DNA of 64,000 bases from the NCBI GenBank assembly GCA_009996515.1, contig JAACZV010000002.1:1-64000 (forward strand), read 5' to 3'. Below, in pieces: positions 17,501 to 27,999 of this stretch. Made by a program: the position numbers and the translations under genes. The number at the start of each line of letters is the position of its first letter. Within the stretch, counting starts at the first letter, position 1. The notes under the pieces are model-generated. The model was not told where the DNA came from. It searched no databases and saw only the letters and a program-made list of their open reading frames with translations. The DNA is from Comamonadaceae bacterium (GTDB lineage Bacteria; Pseudomonadota; Gammaproteobacteria; Burkholderiales; Burkholderiaceae_C).

Positions 17501-18337
17501 TCAAGCCAGCCGCTGGTGGTGCTTGCGCAGGAAGTCCGCCGCCAGGCCGGCGTCGCCGCCCACGCGCTCGCCGATGTAGAGCTCCTGGCGGCGCTCGGCG
17601 ATCTGGGCGCGCAGCCGTGCCGCCATGATGTCCAGCGGCCTCATGCCGCCCGCCTCGGCGCGCTCGATGGCGATGCGCAGCTCATGCATCTGCTGGGCCT
17701 GCAGCAGCGCCATTTGCGCCTGCACGATGCGGATGCGGCCCTGCACCAGATGCTCGCACAGGCCCAGCCAGGCGCGCACCGCGTCGGCCGGGCCGCCAAT
17801 CACTCTTTCGGGCAGTTCGCCGGCCGCCAGCAGCAGCGTCTCCAGCCGGTGGCGGTCGCCGCTGGCGTAGGCCTCGTTGACCACCATCATGCGCTGCTCG
17901 CACACCTCGCGCTCGGGGCCCGAGGGCGCCAGGTCGGGGTGAAAGCGCATGGCCGCGCGCCGGTACAGCGTCTTCAGGCTGGGCGGCGGCAGGTCGGTCA
18001 GCGGGCCGGTGGGCTCGGGCGGCAGCGGCGTCGCGTCCGGCAGGGCCGGGATGTCGGGCCAGGCCTTGGCGCGCGGCGACGCCGGCACCGGCACCTCCAC
18101 GCCCTGGCGCCGCAGCGCCTCGGACAGCAGCGCCGTGGCCCGGTGCAGCTGGGCCTCCAGCTCGTCGAGCTCGCGCATCAGCGGGCCCAGCGTTTCCAGG
18201 TAGCGCTGGCGAAAACCCAGCAGCTTGGCGCGGGCGCCGTCGTGGTCGGCCTCCAGCTCCGCGAGATAGCGCTGCAGCACCTGCAGTTGTTCGCGCCTTC
18301 GCGTCAGCTCGTGCCTCGTGATCGCCATGCTCGCCAT
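17501..18337 (-). CDS. J-domain (DnaJ-like) protein
   Basis: This 278-aa protein has a coiled-coil-like N-terminus (about residues 8-75), a Pro-rich linker and a J domain at about 118-170. The J domain is marked by SLKTLYRRAAMRFHPDLAPSGPER and carries the HPD motif that stimulates DnaK ATPase. A helical C-terminal part follows. It lacks the Gly/Phe and zinc regions of DnaJ, so it is a class III co-chaperone of unknown client. The start is the first ATG; the second Met at residue 4 is also possible. A degenerate copy of its last codons lies downstream. Confidence 0.8.
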   Translation of the reverse strand: MASMAITRHELTRRREQLQVLQRYLAELEADHDGARAKLLGFRQRYLETLGPLMRELDELEAQLHRATALLSEALRRQGVEVPVPASPRAKAWPDIPALPDATPLPPEPTGPLTDLPPPSLKTLYRRAAMRFHPDLAPSGPEREVCEQRMMVVNEAYASGDRHRLETLLLAAGELPERVIGGPADAVRAWLGLCEHLVQGRIRIVQAQMALLQAQQMHELRIAIERAEAGGMRPLDIMAARLRAQIAERRQELYIGERVGGDAGLAADFLRKHHQRLA

Positions 18338-18365
18338 GGGCGGTCATTCTGCCCGCGCCAGATGC

Positions 18366-18404
18366 GGGAACGGCCCGGAAATGCGGATTTCTCGGGCCGT
18401 TCCG
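18366..18404 (-). terminator. Strong hairpin downstream of hppA
   Basis: GGAACGGCCCG pairs with CGGGCCGTTCC and continues as GAAAT/ATTTC around a GCGG loop, with one bulged base. It lies between the hppA stop and the J-domain gene start, without a U-tract on the minus strand. It could end hppA transcription or protect its 3' end. Confidence 0.6.
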
Positions 18405-18423
18405 TACCGGATTTACCCGGCTG

Positions 18424-20598
18424 TTACTGCGATGCGGTCGAGGCCGGCGTCTCGCTCAGGCTGGCCGCCGGTGCGGCCGGCGCCACCGCGGTGGCGCTGG
18501 CCTGCGCCGGCTGCGGCGCATGGCTGCCGGCCGTCATCGGCAGCAGCGGCACGATGAGCAGGGCCACGATGTTGATGATCTTGATCAGCGGGTTCACGGC
18601 CGGGCCGGCGGTGTCCTTGTAGGGGTCGCCCACGGTGTCGCCGGTGACGGCGGCCTTGTGTGCCTCCGAGCCCTTCTTGTGGACCACACCCTTGTCGTCC
18701 TTGAAGCCTTCCTCGATCAGCTTCTTGGCGTTGTCCCAGGCGCCGCCGCCGGTGCACATGGAGATGCCGACGAACAGGCCGGTCACGATGGTGCCCATCA
18801 GCAGGCCGCCCAGCGCGGCCGGGCCCAGCACCAGGCCCACGATGATGGGCGCGGCCACCGGCAGCAGCGAGGGCAGGATCATTTCCTTGATGGCGGCGGT
18901 GGTCAGCATGTCCACCGCGGCGCTGTAGTCCGGCTTGCGCTGCCCGGCCATGATGGCGCCGTCGGCGAACTGCTTGCGCACCTCCACGACGACGGCGCCG
19001 GCTGCACGGCCCACGGCCTCCATGGCCATCGCGCCGAACAGATAGGGAATCAGGCCGCCGATGAACAGGCCCAGGATGACCTTGTGGTCGGACAGGCTGA
19101 AGTCCACATGCATGCCGCGCGACTCCAGCGCATGCGTGTAGTCGGCGAACAGCACCAGCGCGGCCAGGCCGGCCGAGCCGATGGCATAGCCCTTGGTGAC
19201 GGCCTTGGTGGTGTTGCCCACGGCGTCCAGCGGGTCGGTGACGTCGCGCACGCTGTCGGGCAGTTCGCTCATCTCGGCGATGCCGCCGGCGTTGTCGGTG
19301 ATGGGGCCGTAGGCGTCCAGCGCGACGATGATGCCGGCCATGCTGAGCATGGACGTCGCCGCGACGGCGATGCCGTACAGGCCGGCCAGCATGTAGGCCG
19401 AGTAGATGGCCGCGCAGACGAACAGCACCGGCCAGGCGGTGGACTTCATCGACACGCCCAGGCCGGCGATGACGTTGGTGCCATGGCCGGTGGTGGAGGC
19501 CTGCGCCACATGCTGCACCGGGTGGTACTGCGTGCCGGTGTAGTACTCGGTGATCCAGACCATGGCGGCCGTCAGCACCAGGCCCACGGCGCAGGCGCCG
19601 AACAGCGCCATGGCGTTGGTCGTCGCGCCGCCGGCGAGCTGCACCTCGCCCGGGAACATGGCCCGCGTGACGAAGAAGAAGGCGACCAGGCTCAGCAGGC
19701 CGGCCACGATCAGCCCCTTGTACAGCGCCGGCATCACGTTCTTCATGCCGGGGCTGGCCTTGACGAACAGGCAGCCGATGATGGAGGCGATGATGGACAC
19801 GCCGCCCAGCGCCAGCGGGTAGACCACGCCGGCCAGCGAGCTGCTGCCGGTCACCATCAGCGCGCCCAGGGCCATCGCGGCGATCAGCGTGACGGCATAG
19901 GTCTCGAACAGGTCGGCCGCCATGCCGGCGCAGTCGCCGACGTTGTCGCCCACGTTGTCGGCGATGACGGCCGGGTTGCGCGGGTCGTCCTCGGGAATGC
20001 CGGCCTCGACCTTGCCGACCAGGTCGGCACCGACGTCGGCGCCCTTGGTGAAGATGCCGCCGCCCAGGCGGGCGAAGATGGAAATCAGGGACGAGCCGAA
20101 GGCCAGGCCCAGCATGGGCTTGAGCGCGGTGCTGTCATGCCCGCCGCCTATGGCCAGGTAGAAGCCGCCCACGCCCAGCAGGCCCAGGCCCACCACCAGC
20201 ATGCCGGTGATGGCGCCGCCCTTGAAAGCCACGTCCAGCGCCGGGCCTATGCCCTTGGACGCGGCCTGCGCGGTGCGCACGTTGGCACGCACCGAGATGT
20301 TCATGCCGATGAAGCCGCAGATGCCCGACAGCACCGCGCCGACGACGAAGCCGATGGCCGTCGTCGTGCCCAGCCCCGACACCGCGATGGCGACGGCCAG
20401 CACGACCCCCACCATGGCGATGGTGCGGTATTGCCGCCCCAGGTAGGCCGCCGCACCCTGCTGGATCGCCGCGGCGATCTCCTGCATGCGGGCATTGCCC
20501 GCGTCCTGGCTCAGGATCCAGCTTCGTTGAATGAAGCCATAAAGAACGGCCGCGAGGCCGCAGGCCAGCGCGAAATACAGCGCCATCTCCGTCGACAT
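18424..20598 (-). CDS. hppA: Membrane-bound proton-translocating pyrophosphatase
   Basis: This polytopic enzyme of 724 aa hydrolyses PPi and pumps H+ (or Na+) across the inner membrane. Family signatures are [11 protein letters not shown] and [19 protein letters not shown], with the Mg-PPi-binding Asp residues. The segment [10 protein letters not shown] has Lys where K+-dependent enzymes have Ala, so this is the K+-independent class. About 15-16 hydrophobic segments are visible. The C-terminal ~25 residues are Ala-rich and variable. It is transcribed away from ppa, with a 415-bp gap that holds a structured element. Confidence 0.95.
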   Translation of the reverse strand: MSTEMALYFALACGLAAVLYGFIQRSWILSQDAGNARMQEIAAAIQQGAAAYLGRQYRTIAMVGVVLAVAIAVSGLGTTTAIGFVVGAVLSGICGFIGMNISVRANVRTAQAASKGIGPALDVAFKGGAITGMLVVGLGLLGVGGFYLAIGGGHDSTALKPMLGLAFGSSLISIFARLGGGIFTKGADVGADLVGKVEAGIPEDDPRNPAVIADNVGDNVGDCAGMAADLFETYAVTLIAAMALGALMVTGSSSLAGVVYPLALGGVSIIASIIGCLFVKASPGMKNVMPALYKGLIVAGLLSLVAFFFVTRAMFPGEVQLAGGATTNAMALFGACAVGLVLTAAMVWITEYYTGTQYHPVQHVAQASTTGHGTNVIAGLGVSMKSTAWPVLFVCAAIYSAYMLAGLYGIAVAATSMLSMAGIIVALDAYGPITDNAGGIAEMSELPDSVRDVTDPLDAVGNTTKAVTKGYAIGSAGLAALVLFADYTHALESRGMHVDFSLSDHKVILGLFIGGLIPYLFGAMAMEAVGRAAGAVVVEVRKQFADGAIMAGQRKPDYSAAVDMLTTAAIKEMILPSLLPVAAPIIVGLVLGPAALGGLLMGTIVTGLFVGISMCTGGGAWDNAKKLIEEGFKDDKGVVHKKGSEAHKAAVTGDTVGDPYKDTAGPAVNPLIKIINIVALLIVPLLPMTAGSHAPQPAQASATAVAPAAPAASLSETPASTASQ

Positions 20599-20708
20599 GA
20601 AAAAGTCTCCTCAGGTGCGTGTGATCTAGGGCCCCGAGCGGGCTGCCGGGGCCTGCGCGGCGGAGCTTAAGGGCGGCCCCCGGGCTGTAAGGGGAGCGTT
20701 TACCCATG

Positions 20709-20975
20709 GGAGCCTCCTGGGCTTGGGGACGGGTCCGCGTTGCCCCTGAAAGCAGGCTCAGCCTAGGCGCAAAGCGGAGCGATACCGGGGGTATCGCGAG
20801 CATTTGCAACGACGGATCAGCCTGCTTTCAGGGGCAACCCGGAGGGCCGGGGCGATTTGCCGGGCGATCCGGCGTTGCACGCTCGTCGCGTGCCACCGGC
20901 ACGCGCCTCGCCTGCGCCTTGTCTCGCCCGGCAACTCGCCCCGGCGCGGGCCCGTCCCCAAGCCCAGCAGGCTCC
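20709..20975 (+). repeat. Structured four-stem element, copy 1 (upstream of ppa)
   Basis: Nested inverted repeats: stem 1 20709-20739 with 20945-20975 (31 nt, one mismatch and one G-U); stem 2 20740-20758 with 20819-20837 (19 perfect pairs, directly stacked on stem 1); stem 3 20847-20867 with 20924-20944; small hairpins at 20779-20797 and 20887-20905. Unpaired islands shared with copy 2 are AGGCGCAAAGCGGAG (20765), GCGAGCATTTGCAACGACGG (20796), CCCGGAGGGC (20838), GGCGTTGC (20871) and GCGCCTTG (20914). It ends 38 nt before the ppa ATG and just before a TAGAAT that resembles a -10 box. The rest of the hppA-ppa gap shows nothing else. Confidence 0.85.
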
Positions 20976-21013
20976 GTAGAATGCGGGTTTTCCTTGACCC
21001 CAGAACGACGACC

Positions 21014-21544
21014 ATGAGCCTGCACAACGTGACCCCCGGCGCCAAGGCGCCCGACGAGTTCAACGTCATCATCGAGATTCCGATGAACGCCGACCCGATC
21101 AAGTACGAGGTCGACAAGGAGTCCGGGGCGCTGTTCGTCGACCGTTTCCTGACCACGCCGATGTACTACCCCTGCAACTACGGCTACATCCCCAGGACGC
21201 TGGCGGATGACGGGGATCCGGTGGACGTGCTGGTCATCACCCCGTTCGCGCTGACGCCCGGCGTCGTCGTGACCTGCCGCCCGCTGGGCGTGCTGATGAT
21301 GGACGACGAGGCCGGTGGCGACGCCAAGCTGCTGGCCGTTCCCACCAACAAGATCCTGCCCATGTACAACCACTGGGAGAAGATCGAGGACGTGAACCCG
21401 ATGCGCCTGAAGGCCATCCAGCATTTCTTCGAGCACTACAAGGACCTGGAGCCCAACAAGTGGGTCAAGGTCAAGGGCTGGGAAGGCCCCGAAGCCGCCA
21501 AGAAGGAAATCACCGACGGCATGGCGAACTACGCCAAGGCCTGA
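21014..21544 (+). CDS. ppa: Soluble inorganic pyrophosphatase
   Basis: This family I enzyme has 176 aa and hydrolyses PPi in the cytosol. Motifs seen are [26 protein letters not shown] and the metal-binding [10 protein letters not shown]. It faces hppA, so both pyrophosphatases of the cell (energy-conserving and soluble) share one upstream region. The ATG at 21014 fits the family N-terminus. Confidence 0.95.
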   Translation: MSLHNVTPGAKAPDEFNVIIEIPMNADPIKYEVDKESGALFVDRFLTTPMYYPCNYGYIPRTLADDGDPVDVLVITPFALTPGVVVTCRPLGVLMMDDEAGGDAKLLAVPTNKILPMYNHWEKIEDVNPMRLKAIQHFFEHYKDLEPNKWVKVKGWEGPEAAKKEITDGMANYAKA

Positions 21545-21562
21545 GCCCGGTTTCCACGCCCT

Positions 21563-22753
21563 TCAGAACGCCGCATCCGCGGCGTTTTGTTTTTTGAACG
21601 GCGCGTGCTCTTGCAGCTCGTCCAGGTAGCCGCTCATCGCGGTGCCCTCTTGGGCGAGGAAGTCCTGCACCGCATCCGCAAACGCCGGGTGGGCCAGCCA
21701 GTGGCTGGACGCGGTGGGCGTGGGCATCAGGCCGCGCGCCATCTTGTGCTCGCCCTGGGCACCACCCTCGAAGCGCTGGTAGCCGTTGGCGATGCACCAG
21801 GCCAGCGGCTGGTAGTAGCAGGCGTCGAAGTGCAGGCAGGGGATGGGCCGGACCGCGCCCCAGTAGCGGCCGAAGGCGGCGCGGCGGGCCGGGTCCAGCG
21901 CGATCAGCGACGTCGCGACGCGCTCATCCCCTTGCCGCGCCGTGAGCATCAGCCAGTGCTCGGGCATGTCGCCGGCCATGCGGGCGAAGAAGTCCCGGCT
22001 CAGGTACGGCGTGCTGCGATGCTCGCGGTAAGTCTGCTGGTAGCAGCGGTAGAAGAAGTCCCAGTCCTCGGTCCTGATGTCGCGGCCCTCGCGGGCTTCG
22101 AAGACGACGCCGGCCTCGCGCACGCGGCGCTGCTCCTGCTGGATCTTCTTGCGCTTGTCGCGCTGCAGCCGGGCCAGGAAGGCGCCGAAGTCCGCATCGC
22201 CCTGGGCCGTCCAGTGGAACTGCACGCCGCTGCGGGCCATGCAGCCGGCGGCCGCCAGCGCGGCCTGGTCGGCGTCGTCGCCGAACAGCACATGCAGCGA
22301 CGAAGCTCCGGTCTCCCTCGCCAGCGCCCGCAGCGCCTGGGCCAGCAGCCGCCGCGCCGCGTCGTCCACGGCCAGCAGCCGGCTGCCCGGCACTGGCGTG
22401 AACGGCACGGCCACCAGCAGCTTGGGGTAGTAGCTCAGCCCGTGGCGGCGGTAGGCGTCGGCCCAAGCCCAGTCGAACACGTACTCGCCGTAGCTGTGCG
22501 ACTTCAGGTAAGCCGGGCAGGCCGCCAGCAGCCTGTCGTCGCGCCACAGCGACACGAACTGCGGCTGCCAGCCCGTGGCCGCCACGGCGCTGCCGCTGGC
22601 GTGCAGCGCGCGCAGATAGGCCAGGCGCATGAAGGGCGTGGGCCGCGCCTGGGCCGCGAGCAGCGCGTCCCAATGGTTTTCGGGCAGTGCCTGCGGTGAG
22701 TCGTCGACCCGAATGACAATGCCGGTCTCGTGTTCTGAACTGCTGTCGCCCAT
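21563..22753 (-). CDS. GNAT/FemAB-like acyltransferase family protein (COG3146 type)
   Basis: This 396-aa protein belongs to the peptidogalycan-like GNAT family long known as DUF482. Conserved blocks are WDAL near the start, PTPFMRLAYLRALHASG, YVFDWAWADAYRRHGLSYYPKL, KRKKIQQEQRRV and CLHFDACYYQPLAWCIANG. The biochemical role is not settled. The start shares a CATG with nadE. The last codons form the antisense of no other gene, and the stop lies 18 bp from the ppa stop. Confidence 0.8.
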   Translation of the reverse strand: MGDSSSEHETGIVIRVDDSPQALPENHWDALLAAQARPTPFMRLAYLRALHASGSAVAATGWQPQFVSLWRDDRLLAACPAYLKSHSYGEYVFDWAWADAYRRHGLSYYPKLLVAVPFTPVPGSRLLAVDDAARRLLAQALRALARETGASSLHVLFGDDADQAALAAAGCMARSGVQFHWTAQGDADFGAFLARLQRDKRKKIQQEQRRVREAGVVFEAREGRDIRTEDWDFFYRCYQQTYREHRSTPYLSRDFFARMAGDMPEHWLMLTARQGDERVATSLIALDPARRAAFGRYWGAVRPIPCLHFDACYYQPLAWCIANGYQRFEGGAQGEHKMARGLMPTPTASSHWLAHPAFADAVQDFLAQEGTAMSGYLDELQEHAPFKKQNAADAAF

Positions 22754-24416
22754 GTCCTCGCCCTTGAAGATTGCCCTGGCCCAGATCAACGTCGTCGTCG
22801 GCGATCTGGTGGGCAACGCGGACCGCATCATTGCCCAAGCGCGCGCGGCGCATGCGGCCGGGGTTGATCTGCTGGTCACGCCGGAGCTGTCGCTGTGCGG
22901 CTATCCGCCCGAGGATCTGCTGCTGCGCCCGGCCTTCCTGGCCGGCTGCGAGCAGCAGCTGCAGCGCATCGCGGCCGAGCTGGCGGGCTGCGCGGGCCTG
23001 CATGTCGTCGTGGGCCACCCGCAGGCACGCGAGGGTGGCGTGGCGCGTGAGCGCAGCTGGTCGCTGCCGCCCTGCCTGAACATGGCCTCGGTGCTGGCCG
23101 GCGGCCGCGTCGTCGCCCGCTATGCCAAGCGCGAGCTGCCCAACTACCAGGTCTTCGACGAGCGCCGCTACTTCGACTCGGGCCGCGATGCCGGCCTGGA
23201 GGCCGTCGTCGTCGACGTGAAGGGCACCCGGGTCGGCCTGCTGATCTGCGAGGACGCCTGGTTCGACGAGCCCGCCGCCGCCGCCTGCGCCGCCGGCGCC
23301 GAGCTGCTGTGCGTCATCAATGCCTCGCCCTTCCACATCGGCAAGGTCGAGGAGCGCGAAGCCCACATGGCCCAGCGCGCCCGCGCCGTGGGCCTGCCGC
23401 TGCTCTACGCCCACCTGGTGGGCGGGCAGGACGAGATGGTGTTCGACGGCGCCTCGTTTGCCGTGCAGGCCGATGGCAGCCTGGCCGCCCGCGCGCCCAT
23501 GTTCCAGGAGGCACTGGCCCTGCTGACGCTGCAGGGCGGACGCCTGGCGGGCGACATCGCGCCGCTGCCCGAGTACGAGGCCCAGGTCTGGCAGGCGCTG
23601 GTCACCGGCGTGCGTGACTACCTGGGCAAGAACGGCTTCCCCGGCGCCCTCATCGGCCTGTCGGGCGGCATTGACTCGGCGCTGGTGCTGGCCATCGCGG
23701 TGGACGCGCTGGGCGCCGACAAGGTGCGCTGCGTCATGATGCCTTCGCCCTACACGGCCGACATCTCCTGGATAGACGCCCGCGACATGGCCCGGCGCCT
23801 GGGCGTGCGCTACGACGAGATGTCCATCGTGCCCATGTTCGACGCCTTCAACGCCACGCTGGCCCGGGAGTTCCAGGGCCTGGCGCCGGATGCGACCGAG
23901 GAGAACATCCAGGCGCGCATCCGCGGCACGCTGCTGATGGCCCTGTCCAACAAGTTCGGCAGCATCGTGCTGACGACCGGCAACAAGAGCGAGATGGCCA
24001 CCGGCTACTGCACGCTGTACGGCGACATGGCGGGCGGCTTCGCCGTCATCAAGGACGTGGCCAAGACGCTGGTGTTCCGGCTGGCGCGCTGGCGCAATGC
24101 GCAGGGCCCCGAGATCATTCCCGAGCGCATCATCACCCGCCCGCCGTCGGCCGAGCTGCGCCCCGACCAGAAGGACGAGGACAGCCTGCCGCCCTATGAG
24201 GTGCTGGATGCCATCCTGGCCCGTTACATGGAGCAGGACCAGTCCATCGCCGAAATTGTTGCGGCCGGTTTCAAGCCCGAGGACGTCGAGCGTGTCACGC
24301 GGCTGATCAAGATCAATGAATACAAGCGCCGCCAGGCGCCGGTGGGCATACGCATCACCCACCGCGGCTTCGGCAGGGACTGGCGCTATCCCATCACGTC
24401 CAGGTTCCGTGCGTAA
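22752..24416 (+). CDS. nadE: Glutamine-dependent NAD+ synthetase
   Basis: This 554-aa enzyme converts deamido-NAD to NAD+ using glutamine. The N-terminal nitrilase-type glutaminase (about residues 4-260) has the Glu in TPELSLCGYPPED, the Lys in KRELPNYQVFDE and the Cys in LLICEDAW. The C-terminal synthetase has the PP-loop GLSGGIDSALVL. The ATG at 22752 overlaps the divergent start (CATG). PII follows 27 bp later, which matters because PII proteins are known to bind and regulate NadE in some proteobacteria. Confidence 0.95.
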   Translation: MSSPLKIALAQINVVVGDLVGNADRIIAQARAAHAAGVDLLVTPELSLCGYPPEDLLLRPAFLAGCEQQLQRIAAELAGCAGLHVVVGHPQAREGGVARERSWSLPPCLNMASVLAGGRVVARYAKRELPNYQVFDERRYFDSGRDAGLEAVVVDVKGTRVGLLICEDAWFDEPAAAACAAGAELLCVINASPFHIGKVEEREAHMAQRARAVGLPLLYAHLVGGQDEMVFDGASFAVQADGSLAARAPMFQEALALLTLQGGRLAGDIAPLPEYEAQVWQALVTGVRDYLGKNGFPGALIGLSGGIDSALVLAIAVDALGADKVRCVMMPSPYTADISWIDARDMARRLGVRYDEMSIVPMFDAFNATLAREFQGLAPDATEENIQARIRGTLLMALSNKFGSIVLTTGNKSEMATGYCTLYGDMAGGFAVIKDVAKTLVFRLARWRNAQGPEIIPERIITRPPSAELRPDQKDEDSLPPYEVLDAILARYMEQDQSIAEIVAAGFKPEDVERVTRLIKINEYKRRQAPVGIRITHRGFGRDWRYPITSRFRA

Positions 24417-25399
<983 letters not shown>

Positions 25400-25462
25400 G
25401 CAGGCGCTCCTTGAGGTGCGCCCATGCTGAGGCGCCCGCGCGGGCCCGTCTTGAACGGAATT

Positions 25463-26245
25463 TCAGCGCCGCGCGCAGGCGCCGGGCGTGAGGCCGTAGC
25501 TGCGCACGAAGCAGCGCGTCATGTGGCTCTGGTCCGCGAAGCCGCTGGCCGCGGCGGCTTCGGCCAGCGGCAGGCCGGCGCGCACCAGCCGGCGGGCGCG
25601 CTGCAGGCGGCGCTGCAGCCGGTAGGCATGCGGCGGCAGGCCGGTCAGGCGCGTGAACGCGCGCAGGAACTGGTAGCGGCTCAGGCCCGCGCCGGCGGCC
25701 ATCGCGGCCAGCGTCGCGTCGGCGGCCGGGTCGTCGTCCATGCGTTCGCGCGCCACCGCCACGCCCGCGTTGGCCGCCACGCGCGAGGTGGCGGGCCTCA
25801 GCAGCCCGGCCGCCAGGGCCAGCAGGCCGGTTTCGGTGCGCAGAGCCTCCTCGCCGACCGTGGCCGCGTCGAACAGCGCCCGAAAGCGCGCGGCCAGCGC
25901 GCCGTCCCGCAGCACGGGCGCCGTGAACTCGAAGGCCGCGCCGGGTGCGATGTCGTCGGCCGCGTCCAGCAGCAGCGCCGGGGCGACGTACAGCATGCGC
26001 CAGCGTCGACCGTCGGCGGCCAGCGGCTTGCCATCGTGCACTTCGCCGGGGTTGACGGTGATGACGTCGCCCGCGGCCGCCTCCACCACGCCACGCCCGC
26101 TGGCCGATTTCTGCGCGCCGCGTTCGATGAGGCCGATGCCGAACTCGTCATGAATGTGCCGGCCGAAGGCCAGGGCCGAGTCGGCCGCGACGGCCTGGAT
26201 GCCGGCGAACCGGCAGGGGATCAGCGTGAAACCACGGGGCAGCAT
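25463..26245 (-). CDS. AraC family transcriptional regulator
   Basis: This 260-aa protein has an N-terminal cupin-like sensing domain (HIHDEFGIGLIERG, NPGEVHDGKP) and a C-terminal double HTH at about 165-257 (LSRYQFLRAFTRLTGLPPHA, FADQSHMTRCFVRSYGLTPG). It lies upstream of the LysE-type exporter, so it probably controls that gene in response to its substrate. Confidence 0.88.
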   Translation of the reverse strand: MLPRGFTLIPCRFAGIQAVAADSALAFGRHIHDEFGIGLIERGAQKSASGRGVVEAAAGDVITVNPGEVHDGKPLAADGRRWRMLYVAPALLLDAADDIAPGAAFEFTAPVLRDGALAARFRALFDAATVGEEALRTETGLLALAAGLLRPATSRVAANAGVAVARERMDDDPAADATLAAMAAGAGLSRYQFLRAFTRLTGLPPHAYRLQRRLQRARRLVRAGLPLAEAAAASGFADQSHMTRCFVRSYGLTPGACARR

Positions 26246-26264
26246 GGGCCCCGACTGTCGCAGC

Positions 26265-26642
26265 TCAGCGCAGGTGCTGCCAGGCCGCGGCGCCCCAGAT
26301 GCCGGCGGCCAGCAGCAGCGCCATCAGCACGGCGGCGCTGGCGATGTCCTTGGCGCGCTTGGACAGCTCGTGCCGCTCGAAGGACACGCGGTCCACGACG
26401 GCCTCGACGGCCGAGTTCAGCAGCTCGACGATGAGCACCAGCAGCAGCGACCCCAGCAGCAGCGCGGCCTGCTCCCAGGTCTTGGCCAGCCAGAACGTCA
26501 GCGGCGCGGCCACGACGCACAGCCAGGTCTCCTGCCGGAAGGCGCTCTCGCCGGTGTAGGCGGCCTTCAGGCCGGCCCAGGAATAGCCGGCGGCATGGAT
26601 GATGCGATCCAGGCCGGTGCGGCCCTTGTGGGGGTTGCTCAT
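26265..26642 (-). CDS. dgkA: Diacylglycerol kinase
   Basis: This small membrane kinase of 125 aa phosphorylates diacylglycerol to phosphatidate. Features are GLKAAYTGESAFRQE at the N-terminus and the catalytic block ELLNSAVEAVVDR, with three membrane helices. Its ATG overlaps the TGA of the RDD-protein gene (ATGA), which links it to the rpoE-DUF3619-DUF3106-RDD operon. Confidence 0.93.
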   Translation of the reverse strand: MSNPHKGRTGLDRIIHAAGYSWAGLKAAYTGESAFRQETWLCVVAAPLTFWLAKTWEQAALLLGSLLLVLIVELLNSAVEAVVDRVSFERHELSKRAKDIASAAVLMALLLAAGIWGAAAWQHLR

Positions 26643-27151
26643 GAGCGCTGCGGTAGCTGGGTGATGACGCGCGAGCCACAGATCGCGTCGTGCAGGAACT
26701 GTCGCTGCGGATGCAGTCGCGCGATCAGCACATAGGCGGCGATGCCGGCGATCAGGCTGGTGGCGATGGCGCCACCGCCGTGCAGACCCAGCGCCCAGAC
26801 GCTGAGCAGCGCCGGCAGGAACCACAGCCAGCTGAACAGGTAGCGCAGCAGCGCGCGCCGCCAGCCCAGCGGCCGGCCCTGGAGGTCGACGACGCGCAGA
26901 TGCCAGGTCTTCATCGCCAGCGTCTGGCCCGAACGGGTCCAGAAGCCGATGAAGTACAGGCCGATCACGGTGAACAGGGCCAGGCCCATGCCGGCGCGGC
27001 CCTCCAGCGCATGCTGCTGGCGGGTCAGCACCGAGTACAGAAAGCCGGTGAAGAAGACCACGCCGAAGAGCAGCACGCCTTCGTAGAAGAAGGCCGCGAG
27101 GCGCCTGGCCAGGCCCGGGGGCGCGGCCTCGATCTGCAGCGGCGCCGTCAT
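26639..27151 (-). CDS. RDD family membrane protein
   Basis: This 170-aa protein has an RDD domain: the opening GLARRLAAFFYEGVLLFGVV with the Arg pair, and LAMKTWHLRVVD plus the last-helix motif FLHDAICGSRV. Three to four membrane segments are visible. The function is unknown; RDD proteins have been linked to ion exchange. It overlaps the DUF3106 gene upstream and dgkA downstream by 4 bp each. Confidence 0.85.
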   Translation of the reverse strand: MTAPLQIEAAPPGLARRLAAFFYEGVLLFGVVFFTGFLYSVLTRQQHALEGRAGMGLALFTVIGLYFIGFWTRSGQTLAMKTWHLRVVDLQGRPLGWRRALLRYLFSWLWFLPALLSVWALGLHGGGAIATSLIAGIAAYVLIARLHPQRQFLHDAICGSRVITQLPQRS

Positions 27152-27999
27152 GGCCGCGGTGCGGACGCTGGCAGCGCCTTCTGCAGGGGCAGCAGCGTGT
27201 GGGGGTCCAGCAACTTGGGGTCGGACAACCTGACGGGAGCGCTGGCCTGGCCCCGAGCCTGGGCGAGTTCCCGGGTGATGAGCACCGTGGTGGCGCCGGG
27301 CTTGGCCTGCACCAGGGTGCTGGTCACCAGGGCAGGCGGCATCAGCCGGGGCGGCACCGGGGCGACGCGGGACTTGGGCTGATTGGCCGGCGGCGTGGCC
27401 GCCCGGGCAGGCGCCACGGCCAGGGCCTGGCGACGGGCCATGGCCTTCTCCGCCAGCGCCTTGCGCTCCTCGGCGGGAAGGGCCTGGTAGGCCTCCCAGC
27501 GGGCCTGCCTTTGCTCGGCGGTCAGTTGCCTGGAGACCTGGAAGCTGATGCGGGCGTTCAAGCGCTCGGACCCGCTCAGGAAGGTCCAGTCGCGGATGCG
27601 GTCGTGCACGCGCTTGATTTCCTCGCCGGACATGGTGGCCAGCGTCGGGGTGGCGCTCAGCCACTTGCTGCGCTGCGTGTCGGAGATCTCCGACCAGTCG
27701 CGCTCCAGCGGCGCCAGCAGCGCCTGCTGCTTGGGCGTGAGCTCGCTCCAGTTGGCCGGCGGCACGCTGAGCGCCGAAGGCGTCACCGGCTTGGAGCGCT
27801 GGCGCGGCTTGGAGGCGGGCTGGGCCGGCGGCGGCGGTGCGACGGCGCTGACGGCGGGCTCGGGGGCGGAGGCCGGCTCGCCCTCCTGCGCAAAAGCAGA
27901 AAACCCCGCTGCGACTAGCAGCAGGGCCATCGAAAGGCGGAGTACAGCGGGCAGCGTCGACGCGGCTCGGATCATGTGCATGCGGTCATTCTTCCGCAT
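27148..27999 (-). CDS. DUF3106 protein, secreted
   Basis: This 283-aa protein has an N-terminal signal sequence (hydrophobic run LRLSMALLLVAAGFSAFAQ), a Pro/Ala/Ser-rich linker and a DUF3106 region of repeated W-x-x-L-xx-Q-type segments (NWSELTPKQQALLAPLERDW). It resembles periplasmic Spy-like repeats. It ends with a Pro-rich tail. Two Met codons precede the signal; the first (27999) overlaps DUF3619 by 14 bp. Its position suggests a periplasmic component controlled by the upstream sigma factor. Confidence 0.8.
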   Translation of the reverse strand: MRKNDRMHMIRAASTLPAVLRLSMALLLVAAGFSAFAQEGEPASAPEPAVSAVAPPPPAQPASKPRQRSKPVTPSALSVPPANWSELTPKQQALLAPLERDWSEISDTQRSKWLSATPTLATMSGEEIKRVHDRIRDWTFLSGSERLNARISFQVSRQLTAEQRQARWEAYQALPAEERKALAEKAMARRQALAVAPARAATPPANQPKSRVAPVPPRLMPPALVTSTLVQAKPGATTVLITRELAQARGQASAPVRLSDPKLLDPHTLLPLQKALPASAPRP

